Positions 12,968 to 21,489 of a stretch of DNA of 29,144 bases are shown here, piece after piece; within the stretch, counting starts at the first letter, position 1; every line of letters begins with the position of its first letter. The DNA is from an uncultured Peptoniphilus sp. GTDB taxonomy: Bacteria > Bacillota > Clostridia > Tissierellales > Peptoniphilaceae. Made by a program: the position numbers and the translations under genes. Location: NCBI GenBank assembly GCA_902465645.1, contig CABQNX010000012.1:1-29144 (forward strand). Direction: 5' to 3'. The notes under the pieces were generated by a model. That model did no database searches and had not been told where the DNA came from. It was given only the letters and a program-made list of their open reading frames with translations.

Positions 12968-14320
12968 TTATGAATTGAATTCTTTGTATTCTCTTTTGGC
13001 TTCTTCTTGTTCTTCTGGTATAACCTTGATGCTGACTTTTATTATTCTTTTTTCTGCTACTGCTAGCTCTGTCAAGATGCAGCCTCCTGTCTTGACGCTA
13101 AGTTTCTTCTTTTGTTTTTCGTCTGGTATAAAGCCAAGTTTTTCTATTATCAAACCAGAGATTGTCTCGTGGTTTTCTGAATATAGTGAAAGGTCTAGGG
13201 CATCGTTTATGTCTTCTATGTCCATGGATCCGTCTACTATATATTCGTTTTCGCCAATTTTTTCTATGTTGTTGTCTTCCTTGTCGTACTCGTCTTCGAT
13301 TTCTCCAACTATTTCTTCTACTATGTCTTCTACTGTTACCATACCAGAGAAGCCTCCGTACTCGTCAATTAGAATTGCAACATAGTTTTTTGATGCTTGA
13401 AGCTCTTTTAAGAGCATGTCAATTTTTTTGGTTTCTGGTACATAGTAAGGGGACTTTATGCAATTGTCCAAGTTTATGGACTCGTAATCATTTTTTGCAT
13501 ATTCAACAAAGAGGTCTTTTATATAAACTGTTCCCAAGATGTTGTCTGTGTTCTCACGGTAGACTGGCATCCTTGAGTATCCCATCTTCAAGACTTCTGT
13601 CACTGTTTCTGTTGTGAACTCGTCATAGTCCAGCATGTAGATAGAAGTCCTTGGTGTCATGATTTCATATGCCAACTTGTCATCGAAGTCCATTATGTTT
13701 ACTATCATTTCTTCCCCAGCTGAGTTTATTACTCCTTGTTGGGTTGAAACTTTTATATAAGATTTTAATTCTTCTTCTGAAATTTTTTCCTCTACGTCTT
13801 CTGAATATTTTCCCATAATTTTTAATACTAATACTGTTGAAACTGAAAGTAATTTTACAAAGGGATAAAATATTTTTGAAGCAAAGGCAATTGCACCTGA
13901 TGATTTTAGGGCAACTCTTTCTGAGTTTTGTAGAGCAATCCTCTTTGGCACTAGCTCTCCAAAAACAAGCGTTATATAGGATAGGATAAGAGTAACCAAA
14001 ATAAAGGCAACTGTCCCACCGTAAGGAATTCCAAAGTTCCTCAAAAATTCTCCTAATACTTTTGAGATAGATGTTGCTGCAGATCCAGATGAGAAAAATC
14101 CTGCCAAGGTTATTGCTACTTGTATTGTGGATAGAAATCTTGTTTGATCTTGTGATATATCCATAAGGGTCTTGGCCCTCTTATCTCCTTCTTCTGCCAA
14201 TTCTTTTATCTTGTTGTTGTTTACTGAAACCATTGCCATTTCAGCTGACGCAAAAAATGCGTTAATGCTTGTAAGTATTGCTATTAATATGAGCTTAGCC
14301 CACAAGGCGCCATCGTCCAT
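12968..14320 (-). CDS. CNNM/CorC (HlyC) family membrane protein
   Basis: This 450-residue protein has an N-terminal CNNM (DUF21) transmembrane domain, a CBS pair and a C-terminal CorC_HlyC domain; relatives transport or sense Mg2+ or Co2+. The first helix ALWAKLILIAILTSINAFFASAEMAMVSVN carries the family's small-residue and SAEMA pattern. Further membrane segments reach about residue 170. The CBS region includes IMTPRTSIYMLDYDE and VAILIDEYGGFSGMVTVEDIVEEIVGEIEDEYD, both diagnostic. I chose the ATG at 14320 because GGAGG stands 8 bases before it; an ATG at 14335 lies upstream of that site and has none of its own. It is a single gene. Confidence 0.92.
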   Translation of the reverse strand: MDDGALWAKLILIAILTSINAFFASAEMAMVSVNNNKIKELAEEGDKRAKTLMDISQDQTRFLSTIQVAITLAGFFSSGSAATSISKVLGEFLRNFGIPYGGTVAFILVTLILSYITLVFGELVPKRIALQNSERVALKSSGAIAFASKIFYPFVKLLSVSTVLVLKIMGKYSEDVEEKISEEELKSYIKVSTQQGVINSAGEEMIVNIMDFDDKLAYEIMTPRTSIYMLDYDEFTTETVTEVLKMGYSRMPVYRENTDNILGTVYIKDLFVEYAKNDYESINLDNCIKSPYYVPETKKIDMLLKELQASKNYVAILIDEYGGFSGMVTVEDIVEEIVGEIEDEYDKEDNNIEKIGENEYIVDGSMDIEDINDALDLSLYSENHETISGLIIEKLGFIPDEKQKKKLSVKTGGCILTELAVAEKRIIKVSIKVIPEEQEEAKREYKEFNS

Positions 14321-14349
14321 AAAATCTTCCTCCATTATCTTTTTGCTTA

Positions 14350-14379
14350 ATTATATCAGAGAATTTATACTAATGACAA
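14350..14379 (-). promoter_or_regulatory. Promoter of the CNNM/CorC gene
   Basis: On the minus strand TTGTCA (14374-14379), an 18-base spacer and TATAAT (14350-14355) with an extended TG one base before the -10. Confidence 0.75.
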
Positions 14380-14478
14380 TAAAATTGTAAATCTTATCAA
14401 GCTTTTTAGCTAATTTTAAAGGTTTAGGAAATTTCTCTTGTGGTAAAAATTATTTACAGACTGAAATGGAGGTTTTAA

Positions 14479-15087
14479 ATGAAGAAAATTAAGAAACTCA
14501 TTATTATAATTTTACTTATTGGTCTCGCGCTCTTTGCTGCCTTTTTCTATGGGAAGAAGCAGATGAAAAGCGAGATGGAGCCAGAGATTACTTCTAGCTT
14601 GATTTACAACAAGTTGGTTTCCGCCAAGGAGCTTACAACTTTAAAGTACCACTACACAAACATGGGCCACTTTGAAAATCAAAATACTTTTTACGGTTAC
14701 AAGGTCCCCTTCACTTCTAAGGAGTTCATTGTGTCTTATGAAGGGCTTATAAATGCTGGCATTGACCTTGACAAGATGAAGGTTGATGTAGGAGACAAGT
14801 CTATTGAAGTTAGGATTCCAGCCTCAGAGATTTTGAGCCACGAAATTTATGAGGACTCTCTAAAGGTTTATGATGAGAGGGAATCTATTTTTAACAGGAT
14901 TGACATCGAGGACTACAACGACTTCTCCAAGGACCAAAAGTCTGAGATCGAAAAGAGGGCAATAAAAAAAGGCCTCTTAAAGGAAGCTGATGAAGAATCT
15001 AAAAGGGCAATTGAAGAAATTCTTATGGGCGACACAATTTTAAGCAAGTACGACATAAAAATCATAAGAGACGAAAATTTGAAATAA
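14479..15087 (+). CDS. DUF4230-domain membrane-anchored protein
   Basis: This 202-residue protein has one N-terminal transmembrane helix (residues 5-24, KKLIIIILLIGLALFAAFFYG), then an extracytoplasmic domain. The stretch ITSSLIYNKLVSAKELTTLKYHYTN, followed by ...KVDVGDKSIEVRIPASEIL, is what I recall of DUF4230, a family of unknown function found anchored at the cell surface of Firmicutes and Bacteroidetes. The C-terminal half is highly charged and probably helical (KKGLLKEADEESKRAIEEIL). GGAGG precedes the ATG. It is alone between two convergent or divergent neighbours. Confidence 0.8.
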   Translation: MKKIKKLIIIILLIGLALFAAFFYGKKQMKSEMEPEITSSLIYNKLVSAKELTTLKYHYTNMGHFENQNTFYGYKVPFTSKEFIVSYEGLINAGIDLDKMKVDVGDKSIEVRIPASEILSHEIYEDSLKVYDERESIFNRIDIEDYNDFSKDQKSEIEKRAIKKGLLKEADEESKRAIEEILMGDTILSKYDIKIIRDENLK

Positions 15088-15091
15088 AAAA

Positions 15092-15125
15092 GAAGGGTAT
15101 TCAATGAAGTGAATGCCCTTCCTTT
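15092..15125. terminator. Bidirectional terminator
   Basis: GAAGGGTATTCA pairs with TGAATGCCCTTC (one mismatch) around ATGAAG. It is flanked by A-rich and T-rich tracts and sits exactly between two convergent genes. Confidence 0.88.
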
Positions 15126-15128
15126 GTT

Positions 15129-16181
15129 TTAAATAGCTAATAGTTTTTTTATATCCTCGTCCTTCACATCTTCCAAGTTCTTATATTTCCAATCTGGCTC
15201 ATTATCCTTGTCTATCATTTTTGACCTTATTCCTTCTTCCATCTCTCCCATTTCAAGGCAGTATTTTAAAATTTTTAGGTCTAAGTCCACCATTTCTGGG
15301 TAGGTCAAGTTCTTGCCCACAAAATATTTTTCAAACTGCAAGTCCAGGCTAAATTGAGATTTGCCTTTCAATTCTTTTAAAATATCCCTTGCAAAGTCAT
15401 CATCTTGGTTTTCTTCTAGAACCTTATAAATTTCTCCCAAGCTATCCTTAGAGAAATATTTTTCTATCTTGTCTTTATTCTTCTCAACAAAAGTTTCGTG
15501 ACCTTCCTTTTTATATTTATCTGCTTCTTCTCTTAACTTGTCAATTATTTCTTGTCCAGAATAAGTTTCAGATAAGACAAAAAACTTTTCTCTTATCTTC
15601 TCATAATCCTTTGAATCAATATAGACATGGGCTAGGCCATGTTTTATCAAGTCAGGAGATTCTAATAGTCCACCACAAAGCCCTACATATTGGCCAAGGG
15701 CTTGGGGAAGGCTTGAAATATATTTGCCGACACCTACATCAGGAACAAAGCCCAAGTCAGTTTCTGGCATGGCCCACTTTACAGTCTCGTCACAAAGGAT
15801 AAGATCGGAGTTTATGCTTATGCCAACTCCACCACCCATGACTATCCCCTTCCAATAGGAGACTATAGGTTTTTTATAAGCTTCAACATACTTGTCCAGT
15901 TCAAATTCTTCTACGAAGAGCTGGTCTTTATCATGACAATCATCATCCATTATGAAGTCCTCATAAAGATGAACTAAGTCTCCACCAGAGCAAAATCCCT
16001 TGTCTGACTTGCTGTCAAGAAGGACTGCTCTTATACTGTCGTCCTCTTCCCATTTTTTTAAGATCTCACTTATGTCCCTTACCATCTTTAAATTAAGAGC
16101 ATTTATTTTATCTGGCCTATTAAAATAAATGACCCCAACATTTTTTATTACTTTCTTAATTATTAAATCATCTTTTTTCAT
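15129..16181 (-). CDS. 3-hydroxyisobutyryl-CoA hydrolase-like (crotonase family)
   Basis: This 350-residue enzyme of the ECH_2/HIBCH group hydrolyses acyl-CoA thioesters and is classically placed in valine breakdown. The crotonase fold is visible: IYFNRPDKINALN (18-30), oxyanion-hole loops KGFCSGGD (61-68) and MGGGVGIS (115-122), and the active-site block MPETDLGFVPDVG with Glu140 and Asp148. These two residues match the HIBCH catalytic pair and separate it from simple enoyl-CoA hydratases. The long C-terminal extension (about 220-350) is also typical of HIBCH. A GGTGAT element precedes the ATG. No valine-pathway genes are nearby, so the true thioester substrate is uncertain. Confidence 0.85.
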   Translation of the reverse strand: MKKDDLIIKKVIKNVGVIYFNRPDKINALNLKMVRDISEILKKWEEDDSIRAVLLDSKSDKGFCSGGDLVHLYEDFIMDDDCHDKDQLFVEEFELDKYVEAYKKPIVSYWKGIVMGGGVGISINSDLILCDETVKWAMPETDLGFVPDVGVGKYISSLPQALGQYVGLCGGLLESPDLIKHGLAHVYIDSKDYEKIREKFFVLSETYSGQEIIDKLREEADKYKKEGHETFVEKNKDKIEKYFSKDSLGEIYKVLEENQDDDFARDILKELKGKSQFSLDLQFEKYFVGKNLTYPEMVDLDLKILKYCLEMGEMEEGIRSKMIDKDNEPDWKYKNLEDVKDEDIKKLLAI

Positions 16182-16278
16182 TTTATCACCGTCTCTTTAA
16201 TCCTATTTAATTTGTACCCAATTAATAGTTAAAGAATTGGTGATTCTAAGGAAAAGAAAATCTTCCAACCCGCACCTC

Positions 16279-17271
16279 TTAATTTTTTGTCTTGCAATCA
16301 AAAATAATTTTTAAGATTAGATAATAAATTGGAAAAGATATGCCTGCGACAGGCCAAATAATCCAAGATCTATCCCAATTGTTCGTCAAAAAAGAATAGG
16401 CTACATAAATTGCAGTTGCTGCAATCCAATAAATTCCACAAAAGGGTTCGATTCTCCTCTTTAATTTTTTATTTCTTCTTCTAAAGTCTCCCTCTTCCAA
16501 TATTGCATTAATAGAGTTCATATAAATATTGGTTTTAACCAAAAGATTCACCCCAATAGCTATAAGAAGGAGCATGATAACCACTGAAATAATCATGGTC
16601 ATATCTTCTACTGAGACAATCATTCCAACAAAAATTGGAATAACTGACGCCACCAGGAGCAAAACTCCAATTATGTTGTTTTTCACATAGTAATCGTGAA
16701 AGCTCTCTCCTCTTTCTCTTGCCATTCCATCAACACCGTAAGCTGTATCTATGTCTTCATTTTCTATAAATTCATATTTTTTTAATTTCATAGCTTCCCT
16801 TATAAATATACCAAGGGCTCCAATTATAAATAATATTAAAACTGTAAGAGAGATTCCATCTACTACATTTTCTGGAGCTGATATAAGATTGCTCTCATAA
16901 GCTTGTGAAGAAAGTAATAAGAATATAGGCGAGATTATGCAAAGAGAAACTCCAAGTGCAATATTTCTGCCAGATATTTCTTTTAAGTCTAGATACTCGT
17001 TTGCTTCTTCCATTCCAACTTTTACAAACTTTTTGTCTTCCTCAAAGTCTTCATCCAAAAATTCAAGATCTTCAATTTCATCTTTAAGCAAATAATCTGT
17101 TGTAACTCCAAAAATTCTACTTAACTTTAAAATTTTTTCCATGTCAGGTACTACTTGGGCACTTTCATACTTTGAAATAGATTGTCTGCTTACACCAAGT
17201 TTTTCTGCAAGTTCTTCTTGAGACCAAGCATTTTTCTTCCTAAGATTCATAATTTTATCTCCTAAAATCAT
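16279..17271 (-). CDS. XRE-family regulator with membrane domain
   Basis: This 330-residue protein is a fusion of an N-terminal helix-turn-helix (residues about 7-65: LRKKNAWSQEELAEKLGVSRQSISKYESAQVVPD) to a multi-span membrane domain. An acidic linker (EDLEFLDEDFEEDKKF) separates them. Hydrophobic segments begin near residues 105, 140, 200, 225, 285 and 305. Such proteins are usually membrane-bound transcription regulators that respond to envelope stress or antibiotics; the signal here is unknown. AGGAGG stands 8 bases before the ATG, which supports the MILGDK start over the later ATG. A pair of inverted TTTGTAAA/TTTACAAA sequences at about 17342 and 17391 upstream could be an operator. Confidence 0.85.
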   Translation of the reverse strand: MILGDKIMNLRKKNAWSQEELAEKLGVSRQSISKYESAQVVPDMEKILKLSRIFGVTTDYLLKDEIEDLEFLDEDFEEDKKFVKVGMEEANEYLDLKEISGRNIALGVSLCIISPIFLLLSSQAYESNLISAPENVVDGISLTVLILFIIGALGIFIREAMKLKKYEFIENEDIDTAYGVDGMARERGESFHDYYVKNNIIGVLLLVASVIPIFVGMIVSVEDMTMIISVVIMLLLIAIGVNLLVKTNIYMNSINAILEEGDFRRRNKKLKRRIEPFCGIYWIAATAIYVAYSFLTNNWDRSWIIWPVAGISFPIYYLILKIIFDCKTKN

Positions 17272-17463
17272 AATTCTACCTCCTTTTCTATTTGTATTTT
17301 ATATATTTTTAAAGTAGCAATCTATAAATGTAACTTTGTAATTTGTAAACCCACAGTTGCAATCTCGCTAAAATCCTATTTTTATATATTTTACAAACTC
17401 CCATTAAAAGATTTGTATATTTTTTATAAAGACCATGTAAATTTTTTATAATTTTAGGCAATA

Positions 17464-17488
17464 AAAAATCCCGACGATTGTCAGGATT
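17464..17488 (-). terminator. Terminator of the cytidylate-kinase-like gene
   Basis: On the minus strand AATCCTGAC pairs with GTCGGGATT (one G-U) around AATC, then TTTTTT. It overlaps the first bases after the stop codon. Confidence 0.85.
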
Positions 17489-17489
17489 C

Positions 17490-18116
17490 TTATTTTTTAT
17501 TTTGTGAAATTTCTACAATTTGGTCTCCTATGCTTTCGAAGTCAAAGGATGATGAATTAATCAAAATGTCGTAGTTGGCAGGTTCCCCCCAAACTCTTCC
17601 CGTGTTCCTGGAGTAGTGGTTGGCACGTCTGTTGTTTTCACGAGTCATCTTTAATTCAAGCTTGTCCTTCTTGATCTTGTAGGTATTTAGGATTCTCTCT
17701 TCTTTAAAGTCTTTTGACGCGTATATAAAAATTGACAGCTTTGGGAAGTCTTCTAAGACAAAGTCACCACACTTGCCAAAGATAACTGCCTTTTTCTTTT
17801 TTGCAATCTCCCTAATTGTCCTTGAGTCCAAGAGAAAGGCTGCGTCATTTGTTGCTATGTCTTCTTGGGAGTAGGAATAATTTTGCCTATAAAGGTCATA
17901 AATTGTCCCCTGCAAGAAGGAGTCGTCTTTTTTTATCTCCTCTGGTTTAACCTTTTTCTCGAGACTCATAAGCTCTATTAATTTTTCATCATAAAATTCG
18001 TATTTTAATTTGTCGGCAACCTTCTTGGCAATTTCATTTGCCCCAGATCCGTATTCTCCATCTATAGTTATTAATTTCTTTCCAGGCTTTTGGAAAATTT
18101 TTTCAAATAGTGACAT
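17490..18116 (-). CDS. Cytidylate kinase-like protein (Cytidylate_kin2)
   Basis: This 208-residue P-loop protein is of the cytidylate-kinase-like family. Near the N-terminus LITIDGEYGSGANEIAKKVADKL (15-37) is the modified nucleotide-binding loop typical of this family, with Gly-Ser-Gly-Ala where classical kinases have GSGKS/T. KAVIFGKCGDFVLEDFP (about 109-125) and NRRANHYSRNTGRVWGEPANYDILINSS (about 162-189) also fit. The family is common in anaerobic Firmicutes; its substrate is not established, and it is distinct from Cmk. GGGGAGGTG precedes the ATG. A TATAAT sits a few bases upstream but I found no good -35 element. Confidence 0.82.
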   Translation of the reverse strand: MSLFEKIFQKPGKKLITIDGEYGSGANEIAKKVADKLKYEFYDEKLIELMSLEKKVKPEEIKKDDSFLQGTIYDLYRQNYSYSQEDIATNDAAFLLDSRTIREIAKKKKAVIFGKCGDFVLEDFPKLSIFIYASKDFKEERILNTYKIKKDKLELKMTRENNRRANHYSRNTGRVWGEPANYDILINSSSFDFESIGDQIVEISQNKK

Positions 18117-18189
18117 ATCTTCACCTCCCCATAATTATATCCTAGTAATGTGAAAATTTTTTTATTCTATTTAAAATTCTTGTGAAATT

Positions 18190-19107
18190 TTATCCTCTCT
18201 TTAACTTTCTCTCTAATTTTTTCTCAAGATAAGCTTCTATTGGGACTTGGGCAAGTAGGGTTGCCACAAAAATTATTATAGCCCCAAATATTTCTCTCTC
18301 AGTCATTTCTTGTGACAAAATCATCCAACCAAAGAGGGCACCAAAAACTGATTCAAGGGAACAGATCATGGACGCTACTACTGGGTCTAGGTCCTTTAGG
18401 GCCATAAGTTGGATAGTAAAGCCAACTCCAGAAGAAAGAATTCCCACATAGAGGATAGTCACATAGGATTTTAAAATCCCATCCATGCTTATATTTTCGA
18501 GGACCAGGGCTCCCACAAGAGAAATGATTCCGCAAACTGCAAATTGAACCAAGGAAAGTAAAACCGCATTGGTATCTCTTGAATACTTTGTCATGAGTAA
18601 GATGTGGATGGCAAAGATAAGGGCTGATAGGATTACAATCATATCTCCCTTATTTATGCTGAAGCCACCCTTGATGGACAAGAGGTAGGTTCCCACCATG
18701 GCAAGGAAGATACAAAGTATAATTTTTACACTTGGTCTTCTCCCAAAAAATAGTCCTATTAGAGGAATAAAAACTATGTAGAGGGCTGTCAAAAAACTTG
18801 CCTTGGCAGCTGTTGTATAAATAAGAGAAACTTGTTGGAGGTTAATGGCTATTGTAAAAACCAGGCCACAAATTGTCCCTCCCACAAGAGTCCTCTTCAT
18901 ATCAAACTTCTCTTCCCTGTAGGACTTTGACTTCATCATGAAAAATTTATAGGTTAGGTATAAAAATACTACTGCTACAAAACACCTTGCAGCCGTAAAA
19001 GAAAGGGGCCCCAAGTGTTCCATGCCTGCTGCTTGTGCCACAAAGGCAAGTCCCCAAATTATCGCTGTTACAAACAACATTATTGATGCTTTTACTTCTT
19101 TTCTCAT
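18190..19107 (-). CDS. EamA/DMT family transporter
   Basis: This 305-residue permease of the drug/metabolite transporter superfamily is made of two EamA repeats of five helices. The N-terminal repeat begins KASIMLFVTAIIWGLAFVAQAAGMEHLGPLSFTAARC, with the family's WG and R-pattern. The second begins INKGDMIVILSALIFAIHILLMTKYSR. The C-terminus is a short basic tail. I chose the ATG at 19107 because GGGTGGTG stands close before it; an in-frame TTG at 19143 has no ribosome site. The substrate cannot be told from sequence. The gene is divergent from pepA. Confidence 0.87.
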   Translation of the reverse strand: MRKEVKASIMLFVTAIIWGLAFVAQAAGMEHLGPLSFTAARCFVAVVFLYLTYKFFMMKSKSYREEKFDMKRTLVGGTICGLVFTIAINLQQVSLIYTTAAKASFLTALYIVFIPLIGLFFGRRPSVKIILCIFLAMVGTYLLSIKGGFSINKGDMIVILSALIFAIHILLMTKYSRDTNAVLLSLVQFAVCGIISLVGALVLENISMDGILKSYVTILYVGILSSGVGFTIQLMALKDLDPVVASMICSLESVFGALFGWMILSQEMTEREIFGAIIIFVATLLAQVPIEAYLEKKLERKLKRG

Positions 19108-19238
19108 TTTTACACCACCCAAAAAACACCAATTCAAAACCAAAGTCTAAATTGATGTTAAAATTCTATAATTTAATATTATCACAATTTATCAAAGAAA
19201 AATAGTAATGCAATGCTTGTTAACTTATTTTTTTTAGA

Positions 19239-19267
19239 TTAGACCTTTTATAAATCTCATGTATAAT
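19239..19267 (+). promoter_or_regulatory. Candidate pepA promoter
   Basis: A perfect TATAAT (19262-19267) lies 18 bases before the pepA start. A weak -35 TTAGAC (19239-19244) is 17 bases upstream of it. The -10 is convincing; the -35 is not. Confidence 0.55.
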
Positions 19268-19285
19268 TAGAGTAAGAGGTGAATT

Positions 19286-20713
19286 ATGATAAAATTTAAT
19301 TTGTATAAAGAAGGAGAACTAAAGGTCCACTTCGTAAAAAAAGATGGGGAACTTCCAAGTGAAATTAAGGAATATCTTGAAAAGAAAAAGTTCGCTTATA
19401 AGTTTAAGGAAAGTTTATACCTTCCAAGCTTTGAAGAAGAATCAGAAATCTTCATGGGACTAGGCAATGATGAGCTTGACCTAGAAGATGTGAGAAATCT
19501 TTTCTTTGAACTTGGAAATATTTTAAGAGACAACGAAGAGCACGAAGTTGAAATTAAAATGCCAGACCTTGGTATGTGCAACAGAAAGACTATTATGGCA
19601 GCTTATGAAGGACTTCGCCAAGGTGAATATGAATTCACAAAGAAAACTAGCGTAAAAGAAAAGAAGTCCGACTTTGAAATCACTGTCAACTACACTGCCT
19701 TCAAGGGACCAGAAGAAAAATTGAGACAAGGTCTTGATAAGATAGAAAACATTATGGATGGAGTCTTCCTTGCAAGAGATCTTGTAAATGAAAGAGCAAA
19801 TGTAATTTATCCAGAAACTCTTGCTAATATCACAAAGGAAAAATTAGAAGAAGCTGGCGTTAAGGTTACAGTTTATGAAGAAGATGAAATCGAAAAAATT
19901 GGCATGAAGGCCTTTTTAAGAGTTGCAGCTGGTGCAACAAACCGTCCAAGACTTATTGTAATGGAATACAATAATGCCGACACAGAAAAAGTTGCCCTTG
20001 TTGGTAAGGGACTAACTTACGATTCAGGTGGCTACAACATCAAGTCTCCATCTGGCATGAACTACATGCACTGCGACATGGGTGGAGCTGGCACAGTTAT
20101 TGGAACAATCTATGCCCTTGCAAAGAACAAGGCAAAGACAAATGTAGTTGGTGTTGTTGCAGCTTGTGAAAATATGATTTCAGGTCATGCTTACAAGTCT
20201 GGCGACGTAATTGACTCCATGAAGGGACTTACAATTGAAGTTGCAAATACAGATGCTGAGGGAAGAATCACTCTTGCCGATGCAGTTCACTATGCAACAA
20301 ATGAACTTGGAGCAGAAAAAATTATTGACCTTGCAACACTTACTGGTGCAGTTACAATTGCCCTTGGAGAAGTTTACACAGGTGCAGTAACAAATAACGA
20401 AGACTTCTACAATGAAGTCCTTGAAGCAGGAAAATTATCTGGAGAAAAAATCTGGGCCTTCCCTTATGACGAAGACTACAAGAAGTTAAACAAGTCAGAA
20501 GTTGCTGATATCAAGAACACTTCTGGTAGACATGCAGGTACTGTTACAGCAGGACTATTTGTTGGAGAATTTGTAAAAGAAAATACTCCTTGGGTCCACC
20601 TAGACATAGCAGCAACTGGATACAGGGACAAGAAAGCAGGCTACCTTCCAAAAAATGCAACAGGTATTCACGTTAAGACTTTAAATAACCTACTAGATCC
20701 AACAGATTGCTAA
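19286..20713 (+). CDS. pepA: Leucyl aminopeptidase (M17)
   Basis: This 475-residue cytosolic di-metal aminopeptidase removes N-terminal residues from peptides. The N-terminal domain is variable. The catalytic domain shows the M17 signature residues: Lys241 and Asp246 in KGLTYDSGG, catalytic Lys253, Asp264 in MHCDMGGAG, and Asp323, Glu325 and Arg327 in NTDAEGR. A late SGRHAGTVTAGLFVGEFV, followed by WVHLDIAATG, closes the fold. All metal ligands are present. AGAGGTG precedes the ATG. It is transcribed alone and ends at a strong terminator. Confidence 0.96.
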   Translation: MIKFNLYKEGELKVHFVKKDGELPSEIKEYLEKKKFAYKFKESLYLPSFEEESEIFMGLGNDELDLEDVRNLFFELGNILRDNEEHEVEIKMPDLGMCNRKTIMAAYEGLRQGEYEFTKKTSVKEKKSDFEITVNYTAFKGPEEKLRQGLDKIENIMDGVFLARDLVNERANVIYPETLANITKEKLEEAGVKVTVYEEDEIEKIGMKAFLRVAAGATNRPRLIVMEYNNADTEKVALVGKGLTYDSGGYNIKSPSGMNYMHCDMGGAGTVIGTIYALAKNKAKTNVVGVVAACENMISGHAYKSGDVIDSMKGLTIEVANTDAEGRITLADAVHYATNELGAEKIIDLATLTGAVTIALGEVYTGAVTNNEDFYNEVLEAGKLSGEKIWAFPYDEDYKKLNKSEVADIKNTSGRHAGTVTAGLFVGEFVKENTPWVHLDIAATGYRDKKAGYLPKNATGIHVKTLNNLLDPTDC

Positions 20714-20728
20714 AATTTTTATATCACA

Positions 20729-20756
20729 ACCACTGGCTAAGGCTAGTGGTTTTTTT
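20729..20756 (+). terminator. Terminator of pepA
   Basis: ACCACT with flanking GGC pairs with the complementary arm ending AGTGGT (two G-U pairs), followed by seven T. Confidence 0.9.
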
Positions 20757-20761
20757 CAATT

Positions 20762-20791
20762 AAAAAACTCACCTTATTTCTAAGATGAGTT
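20762..20791 (-). terminator. Terminator of the small anchored-protein gene
   Basis: On the minus strand AACTCATCTTA pairs with TAAGGTGAGTT (one G-U) around GAAA and runs into TTTTTTAA, directly after the stop codon. Confidence 0.85.
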
Positions 20792-20792
20792 C

Positions 20793-21296
20793 TCATATAT
20801 CTTCTATATTTATTTCACCGTGCAAGCTATAAATTTCTGGTCCATTATTTTCTGATTTTCCCATATCTTCTCTTATAGAATAAGTGAGATAAAATCTAAA
20901 GCCTTCAATGCCCTGATAATCTTTAGCTAATTCAAAATCTTCTGAAAGAATTTGATATTCATAAAATTCTCTAATATTTGCATCTTCCAATAATCTAAAA
21001 TTAATTTCATACTCTTTAGGGTCTTGGAATTTTATCTTATCATCTTTATCCAGTAATAATGTAAAAGAAAACTGGCTATTCAATTTTCTTCCATGAAAGT
21101 CGTTATCTTTACTAATGATTACATCTCTATAAAGGTCATTAGAATTTTTATTTATAATATTTGCTTTTACTTCTTCACTCATAACATTGGAATTATTCTT
21201 ATCATCTATTCTTTCATTATTAGGTTTATTTCTAAAGTATATTAACAATGATAAAGATAAAATAATTATCAAAGCTATTCCTACTTTTTTTCGCAT
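20793..21296 (-). CDS. Hypothetical membrane-anchored protein
   Basis: I do not recognise this 167-residue protein. A short basic start and one hydrophobic helix (residues 5-21, VGIALIIILSLSLLIYF) form a signal anchor. An Asn/Lys/Asp-rich linker follows, then an extracytoplasmic domain with beta character (FSFTLLLDKDDKIKF..., GFRFYLTYSIRED). No lipobox Cys is present. The ATG at 21296 is 8 bases after GGAGG and is preferred to the TTG directly before it. It is a single gene with its own terminator, convergent with pepA. Confidence 0.75.
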   Translation of the reverse strand: MRKKVGIALIIILSLSLLIYFRNKPNNERIDDKNNSNVMSEEVKANIINKNSNDLYRDVIISKDNDFHGRKLNSQFSFTLLLDKDDKIKFQDPKEYEINFRLLEDANIREFYEYQILSEDFELAKDYQGIEGFRFYLTYSIREDMGKSENNGPEIYSLHGEINIEDI

Positions 21297-21395
21297 CAAT
21301 AATACCTCCGCTAAAAAATATCTAAATATTTCGTCATGTTATCTAACTAAATTATATAAAACTTTTTTTCCTTGTCAAATTTGTTATTTATAAAA

Positions 21396-21424
21396 GACCC
21401 TGCCAGATAAATTCTGACAGAGTC
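21396..21424 (-). terminator. Second hairpin downstream of hppA
   Basis: GACCCTGCCAGA and TCTGACAGAGTC form a 12-bp stem with two wobble or mismatch positions and loop TAAAT, with TTTT on the minus-strand exit. It lies behind the main hppA terminator and may be a backup. Confidence 0.55.
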
Positions 21425-21452
21425 CATAAAAGTTAATATAGTTTGCAATAAA

Positions 21453-21484
21453 AAATCTGCTAGAGATTTCTCTCTAACAGATTT
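21453..21484 (-). terminator. Terminator of secG-hppA
   Basis: On the minus strand AAATCTGTTAGAGA pairs with TCTCTAGCAGATTT (one G-U) around GAAA, then TTTTTA. It begins six bases after the stop codon. Confidence 0.9.
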
Positions 21485-21489
21485 ATTTT

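Noticed and set aside
13162..13617. 151-residue plus-strand frame inside the CNNM/CorC gene
   Set aside because: It is an opposite-strand shadow; the minus-strand gene has complete conserved domains and a ribosome site.
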